Both the position numbers and the translations under genes were made by a program. DNA of 64,000 nucleotides from Amycolatopsis bullii (lineage in GTDB: Bacteria > Actinomycetota > Actinomycetes > Mycobacteriales > Pseudonocardiaceae). Shown here piece after piece: positions 26,910-35,190 of this stretch; positions within the stretch are counted from its first letter, which is position 1, and every line of letters begins with the position of its first letter. The stretch covers positions 62,001 through 126,000 of the forward strand of contig NZ_BNAW01000003.1 in the NCBI RefSeq assembly GCF_014654205.1, given 5' to 3'. The notes under the pieces are model-generated. The model ran no database searches. It had not been told where the DNA came from and saw nothing but the letters and a program-made list of their open reading frames with translations.

Positions 26910-26949
26910 CCGCGCCGTCTGGGCAAGGCGTACACAGGTAAAAGCGCCG

Positions 26950-27591
26950 CTAAACGGACACTCCCCACTCTTTCGCGACGATTTCCCGGCACCGTCGCAA
27001 GTCGGTGACGCCGGGCGCGGACGTGCAGCCCAGCGCCCTGGAGGCCAGTTCCGCGTAGTGCTCCGCGAGCTCGTCCAGCGCCAGCGGGCCGCGTGGGGAA
27101 TACCACCTCGCGACCCCGCTGCACATCTCGAGCAGGGCGAGCCGGGTCACCGCCGGGTGCTCCACACGGAACACCCCGGCCGCCACCCCCTCGTCGATCG
27201 CGGCCGCCCACAGCCGTTCGTAGGCGTCCCGCAGGGCCACCACCGGCTCGCGCGCGGCCGGGGACAGGACGTCGACTTCGTTGTCCACCACCCGGGTTTC
27301 GGCCGGTCCGACGGCGTGCGCGAGGACGTGCAGCACGACCAGCGTGCGCAGCCGGTGCACCGGGTCGCCGCCGCCCGCGGTCGCCTCGCGGGCCGCGTCG
27401 AGCAGCCGGTTCAGCGCCGTGTGCATGATTTCGGCGAGCAGATCCTCTTTGGTGCCCATGTAGTGGTACAGGCTGGCCGAGGACAGTTCCGCCTCTTGCG
27501 CCAGATCCCGGATGCCGGTGCCGTGGAAGCCCTTGGTGGCGAACAGCTTCACCGCCGCCGCACGCACCCGCTCCCGGCTGCTCACAGCCAT
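26950..27591 (-). CDS. TetR-family regulator of a fatty-acid/CoA operon
   Basis: 213 residues. HTH: AVKLFATKGFHGTGIRDLAQ, then EAELSSASLYHYMGTKEDLL, a standard TetR DNA-binding domain, followed by a helical TetR_C-type ligand domain. It is the last gene of a crotonase, CoA-ligase, TetR operon, overlapping the ligase by 10 bases, so it probably represses its own operon through a site near 29859-29874. Ligand likely an acyl-CoA, by analogy with this regulator group. ATG 27591. Confidence 0.88.
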   Translation of the reverse strand: MAVSSRERVRAAAVKLFATKGFHGTGIRDLAQEAELSSASLYHYMGTKEDLLAEIMHTALNRLLDAAREATAGGGDPVHRLRTLVVLHVLAHAVGPAETRVVDNEVDVLSPAAREPVVALRDAYERLWAAAIDEGVAAGVFRVEHPAVTRLALLEMCSGVARWYSPRGPLALDELAEHYAELASRALGCTSAPGVTDLRRCREIVAKEWGVSV

Positions 27592-29105
27592 GCTCCCGCC
27601 TTCGCGTCCCAGGACCCGGCCCGCGGGTCCGCGACCTTCCGCAGCTCCCCCTTGGTCACCCGCTCCGACGGCGTCATCGGCAGCGAATCGGCGAACGCCC
27701 AGAACCGCGGAACCTTGAAGTAGGCCAGTTTCCCGGCGCAGAACGCGGCGAGCTCGGCGGGGTCGGGCCGGTCGCCGTCGCACACGACGTACGCCTTGAT
27801 CTCCTCGCCGCGCAGCTCGTCCGGCACCGCGACGACGGCGGCCAGCCGGACCGCCGGGTGCAGCAGCAGCGCCCGCTCGACCTCGTCGGCGGAGACGTTT
27901 TCGCCGCTGCGGCGGATCATGTCCTTGGTCCGGCCCACGTAGTAGACCCGGCCCTCGGCGTCCATCCGGGCCAGGTCGCCGGTGTGGAACCAGCCGTTTT
28001 CGAACGCCTTCGCCGTCGCGTCCGGATCGTCGTGGTAGCCGTGCATCAGCCCGATCCCGCGGATCAGCAGCTGCCCGGTTTCCCCGCGCGGCACCGGCTT
28101 CCCGTCGTCGCCGGCGATCAGCACCTCGCGATCGCGGCTCGGCCGCCCGATGCAGCCGGTGCCGACGGTCTCGTCGTGGTCGGCCGCGGTCATCCGGATG
28201 TCGCCGCCGGTTTCGGTCATCCCGAACGCCTCGTACCACGGCACGCCCCAGCGGGCCTCGAGCTCGGCGTGCAGGTCGTGCGGGATGGCGGACGCGCAGA
28301 TCGCGCGGACGCGGTGCTCGCGGTCGGCCTCGGACGGCTCCTGCCGCAGCAGCAGCGTCGGCATCAGGCCCAGGCAGTAGAACCAGGTGACGCGGTGTTC
28401 GCGGACCTTCGCCCAGAACGTGCTCGGGTGGAACCGGTCCAGCACGACCAGGGTGGCGCCGCCCGCGAGCCCCAACGCGACGTTCCACTGTGGATCGATG
28501 TAGTGGAACGGCTGCGCGGTCAGGATGACGTCGTCCTCGCCGACGGCCGGGAAGTCGGCGGCCAGGCTCACCGCGAGGGTGGTCCAGTAGCGGTTCGGCA
28601 GGACGCACCCCTTCGGCGCGCCGGTGGTCCCGGAGGTGTACTGGATGTTGACCGCCGTCTCCGGCACCGGCGTGAACTCCGGCGGTTCGGCGTCGGTGCG
28701 GAGTTCGTCCGGGGTGATGACCTCGGTCAGGCCGATCCGGTCGAGGAGGGCGGTGAACTCGGGGGCGGCGACGGCCAGCTTCGCGCCGGAGTGGCGGAGC
28801 ACGTGGGCGCCGTCGAACTCCTGGTAGTTCGTGTTGACCGGCACGAGCTGCGCGCCGATCTTCGCCAGTGCGAGCCAGATCAGCGGGAACTCCGGCTGGT
28901 TGCGCAGCATCACGGCGACGCGGTCGCCTTGGCCGATCCCGCGTTCCGCCAGCGCCGCGGCGATCCGGGAGCTTTCCCGGTCGACCTCGGCGAAGGTGAA
29001 CGTCCGGTCCAGGTGGTCGAAGATCCAGGCCGTGTGCTCCGGCCACAGCGCGGCGGCCCGCATGACGAGCTGCGCGAGCGTCCCGATCTCGGACAGAGGG
29101 GTCAC
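27582..29105 (-). CDS. Acyl-CoA ligase (CaiC/carnitine-CoA ligase-like)
   Basis: 507 residues, ANL superfamily. AMP loop IQYTSGTTGAPKGCVLPNRY at about residue 148, YEAFGMTETGGDIRM near 277, hinge GWFHTGDLARMDAEGRVYYV near 375 and catalytic-Lys end MTPSERVTKGELRKV. The overall layout is nearest to crotonobetaine/carnitine-CoA ligases, but substrate specificity cannot be judged. Overlaps the crotonase start by 4 bases (ATGA) and the TetR gene by 10, so all three are one coupled operon. Confidence 0.9.
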   Translation of the reverse strand: MTPLSEIGTLAQLVMRAAALWPEHTAWIFDHLDRTFTFAEVDRESSRIAAALAERGIGQGDRVAVMLRNQPEFPLIWLALAKIGAQLVPVNTNYQEFDGAHVLRHSGAKLAVAAPEFTALLDRIGLTEVITPDELRTDAEPPEFTPVPETAVNIQYTSGTTGAPKGCVLPNRYWTTLAVSLAADFPAVGEDDVILTAQPFHYIDPQWNVALGLAGGATLVVLDRFHPSTFWAKVREHRVTWFYCLGLMPTLLLRQEPSEADREHRVRAICASAIPHDLHAELEARWGVPWYEAFGMTETGGDIRMTAADHDETVGTGCIGRPSRDREVLIAGDDGKPVPRGETGQLLIRGIGLMHGYHDDPDATAKAFENGWFHTGDLARMDAEGRVYYVGRTKDMIRRSGENVSADEVERALLLHPAVRLAAVVAVPDELRGEEIKAYVVCDGDRPDPAELAAFCAGKLAYFKVPRFWAFADSLPMTPSERVTKGELRKVADPRAGSWDAKAGAWL

Positions 29106-29839
29106 GCCCGGCTCCGGAAGGCTTCGGTGGACGCGGCGACCGCGGCCGAGTGCTCGGTGATCAGGGCGTGGCTGACCTCGAGTTCGAGGGCGGGCTCGAG
29201 GTCGGTGCTCGCGTCGAGGACGCGCTTCGCCATCGCCGCGGCGGCCGGCGGGTGCTCGGCGATCCGCTTGGCCCAGCTCAGCGCCTCGGCCTGGAGCTGC
29301 TCGGCGGGCACGGCCGCGTTGACCATGCCCAGCTCGGCCGCCTTCCGGCCGTCGAAGCGCTCGCCCAGCAGCAGGAGCTCTTTCGCCTTGAGCGGGCCGA
29401 CCAGCAGCGGGAGCAGCCGCGACGCCGCGCCGGTGACGCTCAGCCCGAGCGAGACCTCGGGGAACGCGAACACGGCGTCCTCGGCGGCCAGGATCAGGTC
29501 GCAGCCGAGCGCGAACTCCGCGCCGGCGCCGATCGCGTAGCCGTGCACCGCCGCGATCACCGGCTGCCGCAGGCCGCGCAGCCGCCGCGTGACGTCCTGG
29601 AGCCGGTCCAGCCGCGCCCGTGAGTCACCCGCGGGGGCGGGTTCCTTGAGGTCGTGGCCGGCGCAGAAGGCGCGCCCGTTCCCGGACAGGACCACGACGC
29701 GGGCGTCGCTGCGGGCGGCCTCGTCGAGGGCGGCGAGGAAGTCGTCGACCAGCACGGCGGCGACCGCGTTCAGCCGCTCGGGCCGGTTCAGCCGGATGTG
29801 CGCGATGCCGTCCTCGACGGCGAAGTCCACGGTGGGCAT
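29102..29839 (-). CDS. Enoyl-CoA hydratase/isomerase (crotonase)
   Basis: 245 residues. Crotonase fold: IAHIRLNRPERLNAV, the oxyanion segment GRAFCAGHDLKE near residue 65, and VHGYAIGAGAEFALGCDLIL near 103. EVSLGLSVTGAASRLLPLLV carries one of the expected catalytic acid positions. Hydrates or isomerises enoyl-CoA. First gene of the operon. ATG 29839 has TAGCAT 7 nt upstream (minus 29852-29847), so it is probably leaderless; longer in-frame starts run into the repeat and are rejected. Confidence 0.9.
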   Translation of the reverse strand: MPTVDFAVEDGIAHIRLNRPERLNAVAAVLVDDFLAALDEAARSDARVVVLSGNGRAFCAGHDLKEPAPAGDSRARLDRLQDVTRRLRGLRQPVIAAVHGYAIGAGAEFALGCDLILAAEDAVFAFPEVSLGLSVTGAASRLLPLLVGPLKAKELLLLGERFDGRKAAELGMVNAAVPAEQLQAEALSWAKRIAEHPPAAAAMAKRVLDASTDLEPALELEVSHALITEHSAAVAASTEAFRSRA

Positions 29840-29846
29840 GAGGGCG

Positions 29847-29874
29847 ATGCTAGACGTTCGATCGATCGATCGAT
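29847..29874 (-). promoter_or_regulatory. Leaderless promoter with (CGAT)4 candidate operator
   Basis: The -10 box TAGCAT (29852-29847) is 7 nt before ATG 29839. Just upstream is a 16-base run of four CGAT units (29859-29874), which is a perfect palindrome. Its place suits the operator of the TetR at the end of the same operon. Confidence 0.5.
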
Positions 29875-29891
29875 AGCCTCTGAATGTTGCA

Positions 29892-29917
29892 GCGGCGCGA
29901 AGCGCCTCCGTTGAGGG
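29892..29917 (-). repeat. 26-nt dispersed repeat, copy B
   Basis: Reverse-complement copy of 24453-24478, identical over 26 bases, here in the gap between the crotonase promoter and the amidohydrolase start. Confidence 0.75.
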
Positions 29918-29941
29918 CGGCGGTGGGGAGGAAGGCGGAGC

Positions 29942-31543
29942 GTGCGAGTCGATGCGGTCTACGAAAACGCCACGGTATGGACGGGCGCCGGCGTGACCAG
30001 CGCCATCGCCGTCCTGCACGGCCGGGTGGTCGCGCTGGGCGATGAGGCGCGTGAGCTTTCGGCGCGCTCCCGGGTCGACCTCGCCGGCGGGTTCGTCGTG
30101 CCCGGCTTCCACGACGCCCACAACCACATGGCGTGGTTCGGCATGGGCCTCGACGACGTCCCGCTCAGCGACTGCCGCAGCGTCGAGGAGGTCTACGACG
30201 CCGTCGCCGCGCGCGCCGCGACACTGCCGCCCGGGAGCTGGGTGGTCGGCAGCGGGTACGACCAGAACAAGCTCGCCGGCGGGCACCCGGACCGGCGCGG
30301 CCTCGACCGCGCCGCACCGGGCATGCTCGTGCGGCTCAAGCACACGTCCGGGCACATGACCGTGGTCAACTCGGCCGTGCTCGACCAGCTCGACCTGGCG
30401 CACGTCCCGGTGGGCGGCGACGTCGTGCTCGACGCCGGCGGCTCGCCGACCGGGCTGCTGCGCGAGCAGGCGCAGCTGCTGCTGCGGCCGCTCACCTACC
30501 CGACCCCGGTCGAGCGGGTCGTGCGCGGGCTCGAGCGGGCGTCCGAGCAGTACCTGGCCGAGGGCATCACCAGCGTCCAGGAGGCCGGGATCGGCGGTGG
30601 CCTGGTCGGCGAGACGCCCGCGGAACTGGCCGCCTACCAGCTCGCGCGCGACCGCGGCCTGCTGCGCGTGCGCAGCACGGTGATGGTCGCCGCGAGCGTG
30701 CTGCACGACCTGCCCGACGACGCCGGCTTCGGCCTCGACCTCGGCCTGCGCACCGGCCTCGGCGACGAGTGGCTGCGCGTCGGCCCGATGAAGTTGTTCG
30801 CCGACGGCTCCCTGGTCGGGCGCACCTGCGCGATGCACGACCCGTTCGACGGCGAGCCGGGCAACCGCGGCTACTTCCAGGTGCCCGAGGACGAGCTCGC
30901 CCGCACGATCCGCCGCGCACACGAGGCGGGCTGGCAGATCGCGACGCACGCGATCGGCGACCGCGCGATCACCGTCGTCCTCGACGCCTACGAAGCCGCG
31001 TTGGCCGCTTCGCCGCGCACGGACCACCGGCACCGCATCGAGCACTGTGCGGTGCTCCGGCCCGCGGAGCTGACCCGGCTCGCCTCGCTCGGCATCATCC
31101 CGTCACCGCAGGGCCGGTTCGTCAACGAGCTCGGTGACGGCATGCGCGCCGCGCTCGGTGACTCCCGCGTGCCCTGGTGCTACCGGCTGCGCAGCGTCCT
31201 GGACGCGGGTTGCGTGCTTCCGGCGTCCTCCGACCGGCCCGTGGTGAACGGCGCACCGCTGCTCGCGCTCGCCGACATGGTGCGTCGGCGCACGGCGTCA
31301 GGCGCGCCCTTCGCTCCCGAAGAGGCGCTGACGCCGGAGCAGGCGTTGCGCGCGTACACGTACGGCTCGGCGTACGCGACCTTCGCCGAGCGTGACCTGG
31401 GCACGCTCGAACCCGGGAAGCTCGCCGACTTCGCCGTGCTGTCCGGTTCGCCCCTGGACGAGTCCGCTGTGGACGGGCTCGCTTCCGGAGAACTCAGCGT
31501 GCAAGGCACCGCCGTCGGCGGCGAACTGCGTTATCAAGCGTGA
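29942..31543 (+). CDS. YtcJ/NfdA-like metal-dependent amidohydrolase
   Basis: 533 residues, Amidohydro_3 family. Metal site HxH in VPGFHDAHNHMAWFG near residue 60, a central MKLFADGSLVGRTCAMHDPF (carboxylysine/metal region), QIATHAIGDRAITVVLDAYE near 330, HRHRIEHCAVLRP near 365 and the final Asp region PASSDRPVV. Relatives hydrolyse N-substituted formamides or similar amides; no substrate can be named. Start GTG 29942; no clear partner gene, though a short gap precedes the GNAT gene. Confidence 0.87.
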   Translation: MRVDAVYENATVWTGAGVTSAIAVLHGRVVALGDEARELSARSRVDLAGGFVVPGFHDAHNHMAWFGMGLDDVPLSDCRSVEEVYDAVAARAATLPPGSWVVGSGYDQNKLAGGHPDRRGLDRAAPGMLVRLKHTSGHMTVVNSAVLDQLDLAHVPVGGDVVLDAGGSPTGLLREQAQLLLRPLTYPTPVERVVRGLERASEQYLAEGITSVQEAGIGGGLVGETPAELAAYQLARDRGLLRVRSTVMVAASVLHDLPDDAGFGLDLGLRTGLGDEWLRVGPMKLFADGSLVGRTCAMHDPFDGEPGNRGYFQVPEDELARTIRRAHEAGWQIATHAIGDRAITVVLDAYEAALAASPRTDHRHRIEHCAVLRPAELTRLASLGIIPSPQGRFVNELGDGMRAALGDSRVPWCYRLRSVLDAGCVLPASSDRPVVNGAPLLALADMVRRRTASGAPFAPEEALTPEQALRAYTYGSAYATFAERDLGTLEPGKLADFAVLSGSPLDESAVDGLASGELSVQGTAVGGELRYQA

Positions 31544-31602
31544 TGACCACCTCCCTTCCAGCCCGACCGTAACGACCACCACCGACAAAACCGGGAGGCG
31601 AG

Positions 31603-32043
31603 ATGCCCGTCCGCGACGCCGTCTTCGAGGACATCGAAGAGATCTGCGCGCTCATCGAGGAGCACGCCGTCTACGAGGACAACCACGACCTGAAGCTGGA
31701 CCGCGCCGAGATGAGCGGGCACCTGTTCGGGCCGGACCCGAAGGCGTGGGTGCTGATCGCGACCCCGCCCGGAGAGCCCGGCACGGTGGCCGGCTTCGCC
31801 TTCTGCAGCTGGAACTTCTCCACCTGGGAGGCGCGGCCGGGGATCTGGCTGGACGACCTGTTCGTCCGCCCCGCGTACCGCCGCCACGGGCTCGGCGGCG
31901 AGCTGCTGGACGAGCTGCGGAACCGCACGAGCGGGCGCGTCGAGTGGGACATGCAGGAGGGCAACGAAAAGGGCGAGGCGTTCTATGCCCAGCTCGGCGC
32001 GGAGCCGGTGCCCGGCTGGATCCGCTACCGCTGGCGGCCGTGA
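31603..32043 (+). CDS. GNAT-family N-acetyltransferase
   Basis: 146 residues. The acetyl-CoA loop is LDDLFVRPAYRRHGLGGELL (about residues 85-104, R/Q-x-x-G-x-G/A form). ARPGIWLDD before it and EGNEKGEAFYAQLGAEPVPG after it resemble diamine (spermidine) N-acetyltransferases. It acetylates a small amine; the acceptor is unknown. The stop is followed at once by the mntR operator palindrome. Confidence 0.85.
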   Translation: MPVRDAVFEDIEEICALIEEHAVYEDNHDLKLDRAEMSGHLFGPDPKAWVLIATPPGEPGTVAGFAFCSWNFSTWEARPGIWLDDLFVRPAYRRHGLGGELLDELRNRTSGRVEWDMQEGNEKGEAFYAQLGAEPVPGWIRYRWRP

Positions 32044-32076
32044 ACTTTCACGAGAAAGTACGCGGCCCCGTATCGT
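32044..32076 (+). promoter_or_regulatory. mntR promoter with ACTTTC-N4-GAAAGT palindrome
   Basis: A perfect inverted repeat ACTTTC (32044-32049) and GAAAGT (32054-32059) lies where the -35 region should be. The -10 box TATCGT (32071-32076) is exactly 7 nt before ATG 32084. Probably an autoregulatory operator with a leaderless transcript. Confidence 0.55.
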
Positions 32077-32083
32077 ATGCGGT

Positions 32084-32767
32084 ATGGGAGATGGTTCGGT
32101 CCGGAGGTCCTCGTCGGTCGAGGACTACGTCCGGGTGATCTACGGCCTGGTCGAGCGGGGTGAGGCGGTCACCAACGCGTCGCTCGCCGGCCGGCTGGAG
32201 GTCAGCCCGTCCTCGGCGTCGGGGATGGTCACGAAGCTGTCCCAGCTGGGTCTGGTCACCCACGTGCCTTACCGCGGCATCGAGCTCACGGCCGACGGCA
32301 GGCTCCTGGCGCGCTCGGTGCTCCGGCGGCACCGGCTGATCGAGACGTACCTGGTGTCCGAGCTCGGCTACACGTGGGACGAGGTCCACGCGGAGGCGGA
32401 CGCCCTGGAGCACGCGGTGTCGGACAGGCTGGTCGAGCGCATAGCGGCGAAGCTGGGCAACCCGGTCCGCGACCCGCACGGCGACCCGATCCCGGCGCCG
32501 GACGGCAGCGTGGAGGAACTGCCGGTCCGCATCCTGGACGACCTCCCGCCGGGGGCGGTGGGCGAGATCGTCCGGGTCTGGGACACGGACCCGGAGCTGC
32601 TGAGGTACCTGACCGAACACGCGATCAACCTGGGCGAGCGCATCGAGGTCGTGGAGCGGCAGCCGTTCGGGGGGCCGATGGTGGTGAAGGTGGGGTCGCC
32701 GCCGGATGCCGCCACGCACGCCATCGGCAAGGAGATCGCTCAGGCGTTGTCGGTCACCCTGCGCTGA
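32084..32767 (+). CDS. mntR: DtxR-family metalloregulator, predicted Mn(II) sensor (MntR)
   Basis: Represses metal-uptake genes when its metal is bound. 227 residues: winged HTH (SVEDYVRVIYGLVERGEAVT, NASLAGRLEVSPSSASGMV), dimerisation helices with metal ligands, and a C-terminal FeoA/SH3-like domain. Aligning by eye with DtxR, Met10 is Asp (EDYVRVIY), and Cys102 is Asp in DEVHAEADALEHAVSD, with His98, Glu105 and His106 kept. Asp/Glu at these two positions marks Mn-sensing MntR rather than Fe-sensing IdeR/DtxR. No Mn transporter is next to it. Confidence 0.85.
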   Translation: MGDGSVRRSSSVEDYVRVIYGLVERGEAVTNASLAGRLEVSPSSASGMVTKLSQLGLVTHVPYRGIELTADGRLLARSVLRRHRLIETYLVSELGYTWDEVHAEADALEHAVSDRLVERIAAKLGNPVRDPHGDPIPAPDGSVEELPVRILDDLPPGAVGEIVRVWDTDPELLRYLTEHAINLGERIEVVERQPFGGPMVVKVGSPPDAATHAIGKEIAQALSVTLR

Positions 32768-32835
32768 GGGACGTACGCGCGGGTGACGTCGTGAAGCGGA
32801 TGTGGTGACGCCCTCCTCCACACGACCATGACCGC

Positions 32836-33654
32836 ATGAAACCCTTCCGCTTCGGCGTCGTCGCCGGTTATGCGCCCGATCTGACCTCCTGGACCGCGCA
32901 GGCCGAGCGGGTCGAGAAGCTCGGCTTCGACACCCTGCTCGCCACCGATCCCGTCGGCACCGCCGACCCCTTCGTCCTGCTCGGGGCCGCCGCCGCGGTC
33001 ACCATCGACCTCACGCTCGGGACCTTCGTGCTCGCCGACCCCTTCCGCGACGCCGCGGCGCTCGGCTGGCAGGCGCAGACCCTGCACCGGCAGACCCGCG
33101 GCCGGTTCGAGCTCGGGCTGGGCGTCGGGCGGCCCGGCGCCGAGACGCACGCGGCGGCCCTCGGGCGGGAATTCCCCTCACCGGGTGAGCGCATCACACG
33201 GATGGCCGCCACCATCGCGCACCTCAAGCGCGAGCCCGACCGGCCGCGGTTGGTGCTCGCGGGCGGTGGGCCGAAAATGCTGGCGCTCGCCGCGCAAGAA
33301 GCCGACACCGTGACCTTCACCTGGCGCCCGACGACCACCGAAGCCGAGGCGCAGTCCATTGTGGATCAATTTCGGGAACTCGCCGGGTCGCGGCTGCCGG
33401 AGATCGAGCTCGGCCTGAACCTGATGGCCGTCGGCAGCGAGCCGTCGCCGGGAATCGCGCGGTGGGCCGGGGTCGACGTGCCGGAACTCGCCGCCGGGGG
33501 TGCCGTGACCGTGCTGCCCGAGGATCCCGGCGCGGCCGCGGAAACCCTTCTCCGGTGGCGGGAACGGTGGGGGATTTCCTACGTCACGATCAACTCCGGC
33601 TACGCGGAACCGTTCGCGGCAATCGCCGACGAGGCGCGCAAGGCAGGTGGGTGA
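32836..33654 (+). CDS. LLM-class F420-dependent oxidoreductase
   Basis: 272 residues, luciferase-like TIM barrel. FRFGVVAGYAPDLTSWTAQA, then LGFDTLLATDPVGTADPFVL, a middle GRFELGLGVGRPGAETHAAA and a C-terminal TLLRWRERWGISYVTINSGY are the typical strand ends. Actinobacterial members mostly use coenzyme F420 and reduce or oxidise small molecules; no substrate can be told. No ribosome site is obvious before ATG 32836. It is not clearly in an operon. Confidence 0.85.
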   Translation: MKPFRFGVVAGYAPDLTSWTAQAERVEKLGFDTLLATDPVGTADPFVLLGAAAAVTIDLTLGTFVLADPFRDAAALGWQAQTLHRQTRGRFELGLGVGRPGAETHAAALGREFPSPGERITRMAATIAHLKREPDRPRLVLAGGGPKMLALAAQEADTVTFTWRPTTTEAEAQSIVDQFRELAGSRLPEIELGLNLMAVGSEPSPGIARWAGVDVPELAAGGAVTVLPEDPGAAAETLLRWRERWGISYVTINSGYAEPFAAIADEARKAGG

Positions 33655-33727
33655 GGGCCCTTCCGATCTTGCGAAGCGGCGCCTACGCTCCAATGTTCTG
33701 TAAACGGGAGTGCTTCGGAGCGTTGTG

Positions 33728-34060
33728 ATGACCGGTCAGCGAACACGCACCATCGACCGGGGGGAACAGGCGGAGCTGAGCCGGCTGCTGGCAGCCGGAC
33801 CGTTCGACGTGGCCCTGCGGGCGGCGATCCGGGCCCGCGGCCTCGGCCTCGAGCGGATCCGCTATCGCTTGCGCGGCAGGGGAACCACGGTCAGCCTGGC
33901 CACCCTCAGCCACTGGCAGTCGGGACGGTGCCGGCCCGAGCGGCCGGAATCGTTGGAAGCCCTGCGGAATCTCGAGGACATCCTGAACGTGCCGGACGGC
34001 TCGCTCAGCAAGCTCCTCGGGCCGCCGCGGGCGAGAGCGCGGTTCCACGCGCTCAATTGA
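33728..34060 (+). CDS. Small XRE-like DNA-binding protein
   Basis: 110 residues. The stretch ALRAAIRARGLGLERIRYRL, then VSLATLSHWQSGRCRPERPE, reads as a helix-turn-helix with the WQSG recognition helix seen in large actinobacterial regulators that carry a long C-terminal part. Here the protein ends soon after (ARARFHALN), so it is either a short stand-alone form or a truncated copy. ATG 33728 has GGAG 8 bases upstream. Confidence 0.7.
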   Translation: MTGQRTRTIDRGEQAELSRLLAAGPFDVALRAAIRARGLGLERIRYRLRGRGTTVSLATLSHWQSGRCRPERPESLEALRNLEDILNVPDGSLSKLLGPPRARARFHALN

Positions 34061-34068
34061 GCGGCGGT

Positions 34069-34074
34069 TAGGCT
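34069..34074 (+). promoter_or_regulatory. -10 box of alcohol dehydrogenase gene
   Basis: TAGGCT stands 6 nt before ATG 34081, pointing to a leaderless transcript. Confidence 0.45.
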
Positions 34075-34080
34075 CGCGCC

Positions 34081-35139
34081 ATGCGAGCTGTCGTCATGGA
34101 GGAGTTCTGCGTCCCGCCCGTCGTGCGGGACGTGCCGGAGCCGGTGGCCGCGCCGGGGGGTGCGGTGATCGAGGTCGACGCCACCGGCGTCTGCCGCAGT
34201 GACTGGCACACCTGGCAGGGGCACGACGCCGCCGTCACGCTGCCGCACGTCGCCGGGCACGAGCTCGCCGGCCGGGTCGTCGCGCTCGGCGAAGGCGTCC
34301 GCGGCTGGGAGCTCGGCGCGCGCGTCACCGTGCCGTTCGTCTGCGCCTGCGGCTCGTGTGCCCAGTGCGCCCGCGGTGACCAGCAGATCTGCGACCGCGA
34401 GTTCCAGCCCGGCGCCACGCACTGGGGGTCGTTCGCCGAGCGCGTCGCCATCGAGCACGCGGAGACGAACCTGGTCGCGCTGCCAGACTCGCTCGGCGCC
34501 GCCGAAGCCGCGGCGCTGGGCTGCCGGTTCGGCACGGCGTTCCGCGCGGTCCTGCGGCAGGGACGCGTCAGCGCGGGCCAGTGGGTCTCGGTGTACGGCT
34601 GCGGCGGGGTCGGGATCTCCGCGGTGCTGCTGGCGGTCGCGGCGGGCGCGAAGGTCGTCGCCGTGGACGTCTCGACGGCGGCGCTGAAGCTGGCCGCGAA
34701 GTCGGGCGCGGCGCTCACCGTCGACTCCTCGACGTTCGACGGTCCCGAAGCCGTCGCCGCGCGCGTCCGCGAGCTGACCGGCGGGGGCACGCACGTCTCG
34801 CTCGACTGCCTCGGCTCGCCGTCGACCTGCGCGGCCTCGGTCGGCAGCCTCCGCAAGCGCGGCCGGCACGTCCAGGCCGGGCTGATGCCGCCCGCGCAGG
34901 GCATCGCGCCCATCCCGATGCACCGCGTGATCGGCGGCGAACTGGAACTGGTCGGCATCCACGGGCTCCAGGCCCACGAGTACCCGGAGCTGCTGCGCGT
35001 CGTCGAGACGGCGGGCATCGACCTCGCCGCGCTGATCGGCAGGCGCATCGGGCTCGACGACGTCCCGGCCGCGCTGGCCGCGATGAACGACCCCGTTCCG
35101 GCGCAGGCAGGCGTCACCGTCGTGACTTTCCGTGACTGA
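34081..35139 (+). CDS. Zinc-dependent alcohol dehydrogenase (medium-chain)
   Basis: 352 residues. Catalytic zinc ligands in GVCRSDWHTWQGH and AGHELAGRVVALGEG, structural zinc Cys cluster CACGSCAQCARGDQQIC, cofactor-binding YGCGGVGISAVLLAV near residue 178. Oxidises alcohols with NAD(P)+. The substrate pocket cannot be judged from sequence. Probably leaderless (TAGGCT 6 nt before ATG). Stands alone. Confidence 0.9.
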   Translation: MRAVVMEEFCVPPVVRDVPEPVAAPGGAVIEVDATGVCRSDWHTWQGHDAAVTLPHVAGHELAGRVVALGEGVRGWELGARVTVPFVCACGSCAQCARGDQQICDREFQPGATHWGSFAERVAIEHAETNLVALPDSLGAAEAAALGCRFGTAFRAVLRQGRVSAGQWVSVYGCGGVGISAVLLAVAAGAKVVAVDVSTAALKLAAKSGAALTVDSSTFDGPEAVAARVRELTGGGTHVSLDCLGSPSTCAASVGSLRKRGRHVQAGLMPPAQGIAPIPMHRVIGGELELVGIHGLQAHEYPELLRVVETAGIDLAALIGRRIGLDDVPAALAAMNDPVPAQAGVTVVTFRD

Positions 35140-35190
35140 TCGGCGTCGCGGCGGTCAAGAGACCCGTTCGTAGCTGATCCACGCTGGCTT

